64,000 nucleotides of DNA from Brachybacterium sp036311905 (GCF_036311905.1 NZ_JAZDCH010000005.1:62001-126000); one strand, 5' to 3'; positions 26,435-34,561 are shown, numbered from the stretch's first letter. Program-made: numbers and translations. The notes: generated by a model not told the origin, from the letters alone.

Positions 26435-27205
26435 GTGAACATCACAGAACACACCTCAGCACCGTCCCCCGCCCCCGTGTCTGGACGCCCGGCCGGCGCC
26501 GTCTACGCCGACCGGGGCTCCTCCCACTTCGACATCCTCCTCGCCGCCATGGTCACGGTCGTGATCCTCTCCGGCATCGGCGCCGCCAAGGGCGTCAGCT
26601 TCGGCACCGTCCCGGGCACCGGATTCGAGATCATCACCGACGGCGGCTTCTTCCTCTTCCCCCTCGCCTACGTCCTCGGCGACATCGTCACCGAGCTCTA
26701 CGGCCCGCGTGCCGCGCGCCGCGCCGTGATCACCTCCTTCACCGTGAGCGTGATCGCCTCCCTCAGCTACTTCGTGATCATCGCGCTGCCGCCCTTCCCC
26801 GATGAGTACGGCCTCGCGAAGCAGGCTGCCCTCGAGCTCGCCCTGGGCCCGGTGTGGATCGTGGTCCTGGCCGGCCTCGCAGGCTTCGCCGCCGGACAGA
26901 CCCTCAACTCCCTCGTCGTCGCGCGGATGAAGCAGCGCATGGGGGAGCGGGGCCTGATCGGGCGCCTGTTCACCTCGAGCGGCCTCGGCGAGCTCGTCGA
27001 CACGATCATCTTCTGCACCATCGCCGCGGCGGCGATCGGCATCACCACGATCGAGCAGTGGGCCGAGTACACGATCCTCGGATTCGCCTACAAGGTCGCC
27101 GTCCAGTACGCGATGATCCCCGTGACCTCCGCGGTCATCCGCTTCCTCAAGCGCACCGATCCCACCTACCAGGCCCGACTCGCGGCGCTCCCGGCCCGCG
27201 ACTGA
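26435..27205 (+). CDS. Queuosine-precursor transporter of the YhhQ/VUT family
   Basis: A 256-residue integral membrane protein with six to seven TM helices. The family motifs FPLAYVLGDIVTELYGPRAARRAV and ILGFAYKVAVQYAMIPVTSAVIRFLKRTDP are clear. Members import queuine, preQ0 or preQ1. The N-terminal 30 residues are a low-complexity Pro/Ala segment. A GTG start is used. No tgt or queuosine biosynthesis gene is in the window. A strong hairpin terminator follows. Confidence 0.85.
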   Translation: MNITEHTSAPSPAPVSGRPAGAVYADRGSSHFDILLAAMVTVVILSGIGAAKGVSFGTVPGTGFEIITDGGFFLFPLAYVLGDIVTELYGPRAARRAVITSFTVSVIASLSYFVIIALPPFPDEYGLAKQAALELALGPVWIVVLAGLAGFAAGQTLNSLVVARMKQRMGERGLIGRLFTSSGLGELVDTIIFCTIAAAAIGITTIEQWAEYTILGFAYKVAVQYAMIPVTSAVIRFLKRTDPTYQARLAALPARD

Positions 27206-27212
27206 CGGCGAG

Positions 27213-27258
27213 GGCGAGGGGCGCGCCGGGCCGACAAAGGTCGGGCACGCCCCTCGCC
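27213..27258 (+). terminator. Hairpin terminator after the YhhQ-type gene
   Basis: Arms GGCGAGGGGCG (27213-27223) and CGCCCCTCGCC (27248-27258) are perfect complements, with an inner CCGAC/GTCGG stem around an AAAG loop. It lies 8 bp after the stop codon. No T-run follows, as is usual in high-GC actinobacteria. Confidence 0.65.
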
Positions 27259-27303
27259 TCCCCGAGCTGTCGCAGGGTGCATGACGTGGACCACAGTGGC
27301 CGC

Positions 27304-28344
27304 ATGAACAGCACAGCTCCCGCTCCCGTCCCTCGTCCCGCACCCGCCTCCGCCGTCAACGCCGGCGACGCGGCCGCGGCCCTGAACGGCCCGGCGGCCG
27401 CCCCGGCACCGCGCCCGAGCGCCGTCGATGCGTCCCGCCGCTACGGAGCGCACCTCCGCATGGCCTGGTGGAAGCCGCTCGTCATCATCGTCCCGATGGG
27501 CGTGATCATGCTGCTCGCCCAGATCGTGCTGATGACCGTGGCCATGTTCGTCGAGATCATGGCGCTCGGCCGTGACCCGCAGGACTTCCTCTCCATCGGA
27601 CCGCTGGGCCTGCTCGCCCTGAACCTCTCGCTGGTCGTCGCGGCCGTCGTCGGCCTGCTGCTGACGAGGTTCGTGGGCCGCGTGCCGCTGCGCTCCGTCC
27701 TGAGCCATCCGCGAGCCTTCAGCTGGGGCCGCCTCGGCCTCTATGCGGCCGCTTTCGTGCTCCCGCTCGGGCTCGTGGTCGGCGGGACCTCGCTGCTCGA
27801 CCCGTCCGTACAGATCACCGTCACCGGCACCACCATCGCCCTGGTGGTCGTCGCCCTGCTGAGCACGCCCCTCCAGGCCGCCGCCGAGGAACTCATGTTC
27901 CGCGGCGTCATGACTCCCGCGATCGCCTCGTGGATCCGCCCCGAGCGGCTCGCCCTCGCCGTCGGCATCATCCTCTCGAGCATCGTCTTCGGCCTCTCGC
28001 ACGGCGCGGGGGACCTCTGGCTCATGGCCTACTACGTGGCCTTCGGCCTGTGCGGGGCGCTGATGGCGCTGATCAGTCGCGGTCTGGAGGCGCCCATCGC
28101 CTTCCACGTGGTCAACAACCTGCTCGCCATGGTCCTCGGCGCGCTGATGACCGGCGGGGGCGGCGTGGTCATCGACCGCTCGGCCGGCGCCGGCGGCCCG
28201 ATCATGCTGCTGATGATCGGGGTCGACCTGCTCCTCGTCGGCATCGTGTGGCTGCTCGAGCGGCGCCGTTCGCGCGTCGAGCGCAGCACTCAGATCCCGA
28301 CGGAGCAGGTACGGAGCGGCCTGGAGTCGCTGCCCACGGTGTGA
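27304..28344 (+). CDS. CPBP-family intramembrane metalloprotease (CaaX protease-like)
   Basis: A 346-residue membrane protein with about eight TM helices. The three CPBP/Abi signatures are present: AAAEELMFRG (EExxxR), VFGLSHGAGD (FxxxH) and IAFHVVNNLLA (HxxxN). These form the Rce1-type glutamate-histidine active site. Residues 1-45 are a Pro/Ala-rich cytoplasmic tail. No ribosome site is visible before the ATG at 27304; in-frame GTGs at 27277 and 27286 are alternatives. The substrate is unknown; relatives process prenyl peptides or bacteriocin precursors. Confidence 0.85.
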   Translation: MNSTAPAPVPRPAPASAVNAGDAAAALNGPAAAPAPRPSAVDASRRYGAHLRMAWWKPLVIIVPMGVIMLLAQIVLMTVAMFVEIMALGRDPQDFLSIGPLGLLALNLSLVVAAVVGLLLTRFVGRVPLRSVLSHPRAFSWGRLGLYAAAFVLPLGLVVGGTSLLDPSVQITVTGTTIALVVVALLSTPLQAAAEELMFRGVMTPAIASWIRPERLALAVGIILSSIVFGLSHGAGDLWLMAYYVAFGLCGALMALISRGLEAPIAFHVVNNLLAMVLGALMTGGGGVVIDRSAGAGGPIMLLMIGVDLLLVGIVWLLERRRSRVERSTQIPTEQVRSGLESLPTV

Positions 28345-28414
28345 CTCCCGCGTGGGAATCTCGCCCGATGGACCCCTTCCTCGTCGGGCCGGGACGGGCA
28401 TAGCATCGTGTCTT

Positions 28415-28450
28415 CGAGCCGGGTCGGATCCGCGGATCCCTCCCGGCTCG
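28415..28450 (+). promoter_or_regulatory. Leader hairpin upstream of the MFS exporter
   Basis: CGAGCCGGG (28415-28423) pairs with CCCGGCTCG (28442-28450). The interior holds a 14-base self-complementary word, GGATCC-GC-GGATCC. A -10-like TAGCAT lies at 28401-28406, so the hairpin would fall near the 5' end of the leader, 25 bp before the GTG start. This suggests attenuation or mRNA stability control. Confidence 0.4.
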
Positions 28451-28475
28451 CCCACGCCCGCCCGAAAGGACCCCC

Positions 28476-29873
28476 GTGGCTCCCGCCGCCCCTTCCCCCC
28501 GCCCCGACGACGCCGACGAGCCGCTCTCCCGCACCGGGGAGGTGCCGTCCACCACCGGTCAGGTGCCGACCGTCACCGGTCAGATCCCCACGATCACCGG
28601 CGCGATCCCGGTCCTCGAGGACCCGGCCGACCACGACATCGCCCACCTCCCCACCGAGGAGGAGCTGCGGCGCACCCGATCCAAGGTCACCGTCCTGGTG
28701 ATCGTCGTGCTGACCACCCTCAGCGCGATCGGCCCGCTCGCCACGGACATGTACATCCCCGCCTTCCCCGACGTCGCCGACGACCTCGGCACGACGGCGA
28801 CCCGGATGCAGCTGACCATCACCGCCTTCTTCCTGGGCACCGCGACGGGCCAGGTCGTCGCGGGACCGCTCTCGGACCGGCTCGGTCGGCGCACCCCGCT
28901 GCTGATCGGCATCGTGCTGTGCCTGCTGGCCTCGATCGGCTGCGCCCTCGCCGACAGCGCTGAGCTGCTCATGGCGATGCGGGTGCTGCAGGGCATCGGC
29001 GGCGGCTTCGGCATGGTGCTGGGCCGCGCCGTGCTCATCGACATGACCGACGGCCCCGAGCTGTTCCGGATCATGAACCTCATGCAGGGCATCGGCGGCA
29101 TCGCCCCGATCGTCGCGCCGCTGCTCGGCGGGCTCATCCTGCTGGTCGGCCAGTGGCGGGAGATCTTCCTGATCATCGCCGCGATGTCGCTCATCTCGCT
29201 GCTCGGGACGATCTTCCTGATCCCCGAGTCGCTGCCGCCGAGCCGCCGTCACGCCGGCGGCTTCCGCACCTTCCTGCACAACTGCCGGGTGCTCCTCGGC
29301 CGACGCCAGTTCGTCGCGTACCTGCTGGTCAACGCGTTCTCGGCCTTCGCCGTGATGGCCTACGTCTCGGCGTCGAGCTTCGTAGTGCAGGAGATGCTGG
29401 GCTTCAGCTCGACCGCCTACTCGATCAGCTTCGCGATCAACTCGGCGGGCATGATGGCCGGCTCGCTGCTCTCGGCGCGGCTCACCCGCACCATCCATCC
29501 GCGCTCGATCATCCGCGTGGGCCTGATCATCGTGATCATCGCCAGCTCCGTGCTGCTGATCGGCAGCCTCTTCCTGGGGTCGCCCGCATGGATCGTGCTG
29601 CCGGCGTTCTTCTTCACCGTCGCCCCGCAGGGCCTGATCCTCGGCAACGGCGGTGCGCTCGCGAGCGACCAGGCGCGGGAGTTCGCGGGCACCGGCTCGG
29701 CGATGCTCGGCCTCGGCTTCTCGTTCTCGGCCTCGATCGCGGCGCCCCTTGTCGGCCTCGCCGGCACCCACTCCTCCCTGCCGATGGCCCTCGCGATCCT
29801 CCTCGGCGCCCTGGTCTCGAGCGCCTTCTTCGTCGCCGCCGGGCGAGGGGGAGGGGCGCGCGCGACCGCCTGA
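28476..29873 (+). CDS. Bcr/CflA-type MFS multidrug exporter
   Basis: A 465-residue DHA1 exporter. A hydrophilic N-terminal extension of about 70 residues carries a repeated TG-x-(V/I)-P pattern (TGEVPSTTGQVPTVTGQIP). Then come 12 TM helices with ATDMYIPAFPDVADDL, the loop GPLSDRLGRRTPLLIG and the motif C region GIAPIVAPLLGGLILLVGQWR. GTG start with AAAGGA upstream. It likely exports drugs by proton exchange. Transcription ends at the strong hairpin shared with the convergent sugar transporter operon. Confidence 0.88.
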   Translation: MAPAAPSPRPDDADEPLSRTGEVPSTTGQVPTVTGQIPTITGAIPVLEDPADHDIAHLPTEEELRRTRSKVTVLVIVVLTTLSAIGPLATDMYIPAFPDVADDLGTTATRMQLTITAFFLGTATGQVVAGPLSDRLGRRTPLLIGIVLCLLASIGCALADSAELLMAMRVLQGIGGGFGMVLGRAVLIDMTDGPELFRIMNLMQGIGGIAPIVAPLLGGLILLVGQWREIFLIIAAMSLISLLGTIFLIPESLPPSRRHAGGFRTFLHNCRVLLGRRQFVAYLLVNAFSAFAVMAYVSASSFVVQEMLGFSSTAYSISFAINSAGMMAGSLLSARLTRTIHPRSIIRVGLIIVIIASSVLLIGSLFLGSPAWIVLPAFFFTVAPQGLILGNGGALASDQAREFAGTGSAMLGLGFSFSASIAAPLVGLAGTHSSLPMALAILLGALVSSAFFVAAGRGGGARATA

Positions 29874-29897
29874 GGCCCGTTCCGGCCCACGACGGCG

Positions 29898-29933
29898 GAC
29901 GGCGCCCCCGGGGGATTCCCCGGGGGCGCCGTC
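29898..29933. terminator. Bidirectional hairpin terminator
   Basis: A perfect 16-bp stem: left arm 29898-29913 (GACGGCGCCCCCGGGG), loop GATT, right arm 29918-29933. It sits between the convergent MFS gene and the sugar-binding protein gene and should stop transcription from both sides. Confidence 0.8.
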
Positions 29934-29964
29934 GTTGTCCCGGCGGGTGCCGTGGCAGGATGGA

Positions 29965-31332
29965 TCAGGCCGGCAGGTTCGGCTCGATCTGCGCGTCGTA
30001 GATGCCCTGGAGGGTCGCCTGCAGGTCGGTCAGGGCCTGCTCGACATCGCCCTCGGCGGTGAGCATGGTGCCCACGGCGTTGGCCATCTCCTGGTCGGCG
30101 CCCGGGAGGAACACGCGGGCGTAGTCCTGGGTGCGGGCGACCTCGAGCTGGTCGATCGCGGTCTGGATCTGCGGGGTGGTCTCCAGCAGCTCGGTGACGT
30201 CGGCGCTCTTGCGGATCGGCATGTAGCCGGTCGCACCGGAGAATGCGACGGTGGACTCGGGGCGCCCCATGAACTCGATCAGCATCGCCCCGGCGAGCTG
30301 CTCCTCCGGGGTGATGGACGCGGGCACGCCGAGGCCCGCACCGCCGGTGGGGCAGACGGGCCCGTCGACCGGGCCGGCCGGCAGGAAGCCGACGCCGACC
30401 TCGAAGGAGCTGGCCTCGAGGACGCCCACGAGGGAGCCGGTGGAGGCGATCGTGGTGGAGCAGACGCCCGCCGCGAAGGTGTCGGCCGAATCGCCCGAGG
30501 ACACCTGGGCCCAGCCGTTCGAGTACACGGAGTCCTGCACCCACTGGAAGGCCTCGACGGTCTCCGGGGAGGTGATGGCGGCGAGGTCCCACTCCTCGGA
30601 CCAGGCGGTGCCGCGGCCCCAGAGGACGTTCTGGAGGGTCCAGCCGGCGTAGCCCGCGAGGTCGGGGTACATGTAGGCGACGTCGCCCTGGGTCAGCTTC
30701 GGTGCCCACTCCTCGAACTCGGCCCAGGTCTCCGGGGCGCGGTCAGGGAGGCCCGCGGCGGCGAAGTGGTCCTTGTTGTAGTAGAAGAGCGGGGTGGAGC
30801 GGCCGTAGGGGAGCGCCCACTGCTTGCCGTCGTACTGGTAGTCGGCCACGAGCGAGTCGCGGTAGTCGGCGACGTCGATGCCGAGCTGCTCGATCATCGG
30901 GTCGAGCGCAGCGATGTTGCCGTTGATGAAGTAGCGGAACCACCACACGTCCGAGAGGACCACGACCGCGGGCAGGTCGTCCTGGGCGGCCTGCGCGGTC
31001 TGGAAGCGCTGCGCGATCTCCTCGTAGTTGGAGCCCGCGGTGACGTGGTTGACGGTGATGCCGGTTTCCTCGGTGAAGGCCGCGATGAGCTCGGCCTCGA
31101 CGTCCTTGGAGCCGCCGGGGTGGTTGGTCCAGAAGGCGATCTCGGTCGCGGGCTCGATCGCGGAGAAGTCGACCTCCTCGCCGCCGGCATCGCTCGCGGT
31201 CGAGTCGCCGCCGCCGACGGAGGGGCCGCCGCAGGCGGCGAGGGCCAGGGCGCCGGCGCCAGCGGCACCGAGGCCGAGGAGGGCGCGTCGGGACGCGGTC
31301 AGCTGCTGCGGGGTGCGGGGCAGACGGGTCAT
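29965..31332 (-). CDS. ABC transporter substrate-binding lipoprotein (carbohydrate, UgpB-like)
   Basis: A 455-residue family 1 extracellular solute-binding protein. The N-terminus (RRALLGLGAAGAGALALAACGG) combines a twin-Arg-like start with a lipobox (LAAC). The body has typical cluster features: ATEIAFWTNHPGGSKDVE, ALPYGRSTPLFYYNKDHFAAAGL and FMGRPESTVAFSGATGYMPIRKSA. These resemble glycerol-3-phosphate or disaccharide-binding proteins. AAAGGA lies before the ATG at 31332. It is the last gene of a permease-permease-SBP unit. No ATPase is encoded here, so a shared MsiK-type ATPase elsewhere is likely. Confidence 0.88.
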   Translation of the reverse strand: MTRLPRTPQQLTASRRALLGLGAAGAGALALAACGGPSVGGGDSTASDAGGEEVDFSAIEPATEIAFWTNHPGGSKDVEAELIAAFTEETGITVNHVTAGSNYEEIAQRFQTAQAAQDDLPAVVVLSDVWWFRYFINGNIAALDPMIEQLGIDVADYRDSLVADYQYDGKQWALPYGRSTPLFYYNKDHFAAAGLPDRAPETWAEFEEWAPKLTQGDVAYMYPDLAGYAGWTLQNVLWGRGTAWSEEWDLAAITSPETVEAFQWVQDSVYSNGWAQVSSGDSADTFAAGVCSTTIASTGSLVGVLEASSFEVGVGFLPAGPVDGPVCPTGGAGLGVPASITPEEQLAGAMLIEFMGRPESTVAFSGATGYMPIRKSADVTELLETTPQIQTAIDQLEVARTQDYARVFLPGADQEMANAVGTMLTAEGDVEQALTDLQATLQGIYDAQIEPNLPA

Positions 31333-31423
31333 GGGGTGTCCTTTCGGGACGAGTGGGGGTGGGTCCTGCGGGAGGAGTGCGGCGCCGCGGGGGAGCGGTG
31401 CCACGGGGGCTCGGGCCCGCGGG

Positions 31424-32365
31424 TCAGCCGGTGACGCTGCCCTGGGTGAGGCCCGAGACGATGTAGCGCTGGAGCGCGGCGAAGACCACCAGCACGGGGA
31501 CGATCACCAGGACCGTGCCGGCCATGAGGATCCCCCAGCCCGATCCCGTGTTGCCCTCGGAGTTCTGCAGGGCTGTCAGTCCGACGGGGAGGGTCATCAT
31601 GTCGGAGCTGGTGGTGATGATCAGCGGCCAGATGTAGTCGTTCCACTCGCCGACGATGGTCACGAGCGCGACCGTGGCGATGGACGGCAGGGAGATGGGC
31701 ACCACGATCCGCCACAGGGATCGCCAGTGACCGGCGCCGTCGAGGCTCGCGGCCTCGAGGATCGAGGGTGGGATCGTGAGGAAGTGCTGGCGCAGCAGGA
31801 AGGTGCCGAAGGCCGTGCCGAGGCCCGGCAGGATGATGCCCCAGTAGGTGTTCACACCACCCCAGCCGGCGACCAGCACGTAGTTGGGCAGGATCGCGAC
31901 CTGCGGCGGCACCATGAGGGCGACGAGGATGCCGAGGAAGATCCAGTTCTTGCCGGGAAAGCGCAGGAACACCAGCGCATAGGCGGTCATGATCGCGAGC
32001 ACGACCTTGAGCGCGGAGCCGACGCCGGTGACGATCACCGAGTTCAGGAAGAAGCGGGGGATCGGCACCGTCGTCATGGCCACCCGGTAGTTGTGCAGCG
32101 TCGGCTCCGAGGGCAGCACCACGAGGTCCTTGGTGAGGATCTCGGTGGGCGCCTTGAAGGAGCTGATCACCATCCACAGCAGCGGCAGCACCACGACGGC
32201 GGTCGACAGGATCAGCGGCACGTAGCCGGTGGTGATCGTCGCGACCAGGTTCTGCGCGGAGAACGGCCCGTTCGCGCGGCGGGGGAGCACGGCCGACGGG
32301 GCGGTCGAGCCGCCCTGCGGGGCGACCGAGGGAACGGAGGCGGGGGCGGGGGCGGGAGCGCTCAT
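31424..32365 (-). CDS. Carbohydrate ABC transporter permease (MalG/UgpE type)
   Basis: A 313-residue inner-membrane permease with six TM helices. The EAA loop EAASLDGAGHWRSLWRIVVPISLP and the family pattern YALVFLRFPGKNWIFLGILVALMVPPQVAILP are present. About 45 N-terminal residues are a Pro/Ala-rich tail. The ATG overlaps the stop of the upstream permease (ATGA), so the pair is coupled. Partner of the UgpA-like permease and the lipoprotein. Confidence 0.9.
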   Translation of the reverse strand: MSAPAPAPASVPSVAPQGGSTAPSAVLPRRANGPFSAQNLVATITTGYVPLILSTAVVVLPLLWMVISSFKAPTEILTKDLVVLPSEPTLHNYRVAMTTVPIPRFFLNSVIVTGVGSALKVVLAIMTAYALVFLRFPGKNWIFLGILVALMVPPQVAILPNYVLVAGWGGVNTYWGIILPGLGTAFGTFLLRQHFLTIPPSILEAASLDGAGHWRSLWRIVVPISLPSIATVALVTIVGEWNDYIWPLIITTSSDMMTLPVGLTALQNSEGNTGSGWGILMAGTVLVIVPVLVVFAALQRYIVSGLTQGSVTG

Positions 32366-33285
32366 GCGTAGTGCACCTTCTTCTCGACGAAGCGGATCTG
32401 CACCACGGTGATCACCAGGAGCATGACGAAGAGGACCACGGAGATCGCCGCCGAGTACCCGGCGCGGGAGTAGCCGCCGAAGGCCTGCAGATAGCTCTCG
32501 AAGATCATGGCGTTGGTGCCGCGGCCCGTGGGGGTCATGACGCGGAGGATGTCGAAGGCCTGCAGGCTCGACAGCATTGTGGTGATGAGCAGGAAGAACG
32601 TCGTGGGGGAGAGCAGCGGGAGGCTGATCGACCAGAAGCGCCGCAGGGGACCGGCGCCGTCGAGGGAGGCCGCCTGCATGACCTCCTGGGGCAGCGACTG
32701 CAGGCCGCCGAGGTAGACGATCGCGCAGTAGCCGAGGTTCTTCCAGACGTACACGATCATCACCATGATCAGCGCCATGTCCGGGTCGAGGACCCACTGG
32801 GGGCTGGCCAGCCCGATCTGCCGCAGGAACCAGGCGAGCACGCCGAAGTTCGGGTCGAAGATGAACAACCACACCAGTCCGACGCCGACACCGGAGAGCA
32901 CGTACGGGGCGAAGGCGGCCGAGCGGGCGAGCGAGGTGCCGGGGATCTTGGTGTTCAGCGCGAGGGCCAGCAGCAGGCCGAGCACCATCGAGCCGCCGAC
33001 GGTCACGAGGGTGAAGACGATCGTGATGCGGATCGAGTCGAGTCCCTGCGGCGAGGCGAAGAACTCGACGTAATTGCCGAGGCCGATGAAGCTCGCGCTG
33101 GTCGAACCGAGGGTCCAGTCGAGCATCGAGTAGTACACGTTGGTCAGCAGCGGCCGGTACGTGAACAGGATGATCAGGGCGATGTTCGGCAGCGCGAGGA
33201 CCAGGAACCACAGCGCCTCGCGGCGGCGGCAGGAGGACAGCCGGCGCCGGGGCCGGACATCCCGAGCGGCACTCGTGCTGGACAT
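32362..33285 (-). CDS. Carbohydrate ABC transporter permease (MalF/UgpA type)
   Basis: A 307-residue permease with six TM helices and the EAA loop QAASLDGAGPLRRFWSISLPLLSP. The start MSSTSAARDVRPRRRL (33285) is preceded by ACGAGG. The 53-residue in-frame extension upstream covers a palindrome and is not family-like. First gene of the sugar importer operon, whose promoter region borders the terminus region at 33.3-34 kb. Confidence 0.9.
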   Translation of the reverse strand: MSSTSAARDVRPRRRLSSCRRREALWFLVLALPNIALIILFTYRPLLTNVYYSMLDWTLGSTSASFIGLGNYVEFFASPQGLDSIRITIVFTLVTVGGSMVLGLLLALALNTKIPGTSLARSAAFAPYVLSGVGVGLVWLFIFDPNFGVLAWFLRQIGLASPQWVLDPDMALIMVMIVYVWKNLGYCAIVYLGGLQSLPQEVMQAASLDGAGPLRRFWSISLPLLSPTTFFLLITTMLSSLQAFDILRVMTPTGRGTNAMIFESYLQAFGGYSRAGYSAAISVVLFVMLLVITVVQIRFVEKKVHYA

Positions 33286-33310
33286 GCGCACCTCGTTCTC
33301 GGAAGGCAGA

Positions 33311-33330
33311 GGCCGTTCCGCTGAACGGCC
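33311..33330. promoter_or_regulatory. Perfect palindrome upstream of the sugar ABC operon
   Basis: GGCCGTTC-CGCT-GAACGGCC has 8-bp perfect arms and a 4-bp centre, 26 bp upstream of the first permease start. It could be an operator for a sugar regulator or a leader hairpin. No regulator gene adjoins this operon. Confidence 0.45.
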
Positions 33331-33517
33331 GTGGACCATCCCAGGTGACGTCCGTGTCCGGCCGACGACCCGCCGGTGTCCGAGGCGCCGCGGTTCGGCG
33401 AACGCCCGGTGAACTCGTCCCCAGCGCTGTGACCCGTGCGACAAAATGCGCCCGCAGTGGTGCTCGACGCTCCGAGTGCGCTGGTCAGCGGCCGCTGCGC
33501 AGCTCTCCGCCCGCCTC

Positions 33518-33595
33518 CCACATTCCGTCTCCGCCGACCCTCCACACCCCGTCCGCGAACACCCTCCGCACGCCGTCCGCGCCCGCTCTCCACAC
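33518..33595 (+). repeat. Degenerate 24-bp pyrimidine-rich tandem repeats abutting dif
   Basis: Three units starting at 33518, 33542 and 33566, each opening CC(A/G)CA and containing CCGTC and a CGC core, then a partial fourth at 33590 that runs into the dif site. The strand is almost free of runs of purines. No reading frame with coding character crosses it. Confidence 0.5.
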
Positions 33596-33623
33596 TCCGC
33601 CGATAATGTACGTTATGTAAAGT
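33596..33623 (+). other. dif: Chromosome dimer resolution site dif (XerC/XerD target)
   Basis: 28 bp made of an 11-bp arm TCCGCCGATAA, a 6-bp centre TGTACG and an 11-bp arm TTATGTAAAGT. E. coli dif has GGTGCGCATAA, TGTATA, TTATGTTAAAT. The right (XerD) arm matches at 9 of 11 and the inner ATAA/TTAT are identical. It is A/T-rich in an otherwise GC-rich gene-free stretch. The + strand excess of GGGGGAG stops on its left and an excess of CTCCCCC begins on its right, which independently places the replication terminus here. XerC/D genes are not in the window. Confidence 0.85.
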
Positions 33624-33778
33624 CGACGGCGGAATAGGGGGTCTGGCCGCCGCGCAGACCCTCCCCGGCCGCGCTGCCCTCGACTACGCCCTCCTCGACG
33701 CCGCAGTCCTCGCTCGCGCTGTCCTCGACCACGACCCATCACCGAGTGCTCCGTCTAGACCGCTACCGCCACCGAATG

Positions 33779-33964
33779 ACGGTCCGAACGCAACACTCGA
33801 CGCCAGCAGACGGTCCAAAGGCAACACTCGGCGCCAGCACACGGTCAAAAGGCAGCACTCGACGGCAGCACACGGTCTAAAGGCAGCACTCGACGGCGGC
33901 ACACGGTCCAAAGGCAACACTCAGCGCCAGCAGACGGTCCAGAGGAAGCAGTCGACGATCCTCA
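33779..33964 (+). repeat. 31-bp tandem repeat array, six units
   Basis: Units start at 33779, 33810, 33841, 33872, 33903 and 33934, exactly 31 bp apart. Each opens ACGGTC, continues with AA(A/C)G(G/C)CA and CACTC and ends in CAGCAG or (C/A)GGCAC-like sequence; the sixth diverges in its second half. Units differ at a few positions each, so the array is old or under drift. The period is not a multiple of three and no spacers are present. It lies 156 bp from dif in a gene-free region. Confidence 0.85.
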
Positions 33965-33981
33965 GCCGTAGGACTCCGCGC

Positions 33982-34551
33982 TCAGCACGCGGCGACGACG
34001 CCCTCGCCGCCGTCCCACTGCGCCACGAGGCGCACGGCGCCGTCGAGATCCCCGAGCGTGCGGGCGATGGTGAACGGCTCGCCGTCCTCGAGCGACTGCA
34101 GGCTCGGCGGCTGCTCCCCCTCGTCGACCTCGAGGCGCAGCTGCACGGTCGGCTCGCGGCGCGTCGTCGTGCCGTCGGGCGCATGCACCTCGAGCTCGGC
34201 CTGCTGCTGCTCCCCGGCGAGTGCCCGGGCGAAGCATTCCAGGGCGACCTCGTCGGCGAGGCCGTCGTAGACGTGGCGGGTGCCGAGCACCGAGTGCTCC
34301 ATGGTGCCCACGAGCGCGTCCTCGCCGGCCTCGGGCAGGGGCGCCGCACGATAGGTCAGCGGCAGGTGGAAGATGGTCTCCCCGACCTCCACCAGGTGAC
34401 ACTCGACGCCCACTTCGCCCTCGGGATCGTCGAAGCGGTAGGCGCCGAGCAGGCGCAGCTCCCCCAGCTCGCCCCAGGATCGGGTGGTCAGCAAGTCGGC
34501 CAGGAGCTCGGCCTTGGACGGATGCAGGGTCGCGGGGTGCAGGATCGCCAT
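33982..34551 (-). CDS. Maltokinase N-terminal cap-like (CG0192-like) protein
   Basis: A 189-residue protein with the pattern of the cap domain that precedes actinobacterial maltokinases: MAILHPATLHPSKAELLADLLTTRSW ... FHLPLTYRAAPL ... LVGTMEHSVLGTRHVYDGLADEVALECFARALAG. No kinase domain follows; it stands alone and ends AWDGG-like then VVAAC. The function of the stand-alone form is unknown. A link to glycogen/maltose metabolism is suggested by the family only. GTGs at 34557/34560 are alternative starts. It follows a HAD gene by 10 bp and borders the 31-bp array. Confidence 0.7.
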   Translation of the reverse strand: MAILHPATLHPSKAELLADLLTTRSWGELGELRLLGAYRFDDPEGEVGVECHLVEVGETIFHLPLTYRAAPLPEAGEDALVGTMEHSVLGTRHVYDGLADEVALECFARALAGEQQQAELEVHAPDGTTTRREPTVQLRLEVDEGEQPPSLQSLEDGEPFTIARTLGDLDGAVRLVAQWDGGEGVVAAC

Positions 34552-34561
34552 GGTCACCACG

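Noticed and set aside
33684..33920. Minus-strand ORF across the 31-bp array as a repeat protein
   Set aside because: The 31-bp period shifts frame each unit, so the peptide is not a true repeat; there is no ribosome site and no family-like sequence.
33779..33964. 31-bp repeats as a CRISPR array
   Set aside because: Units are directly adjacent with no unique spacers, they diverge internally, and no cas genes are present.
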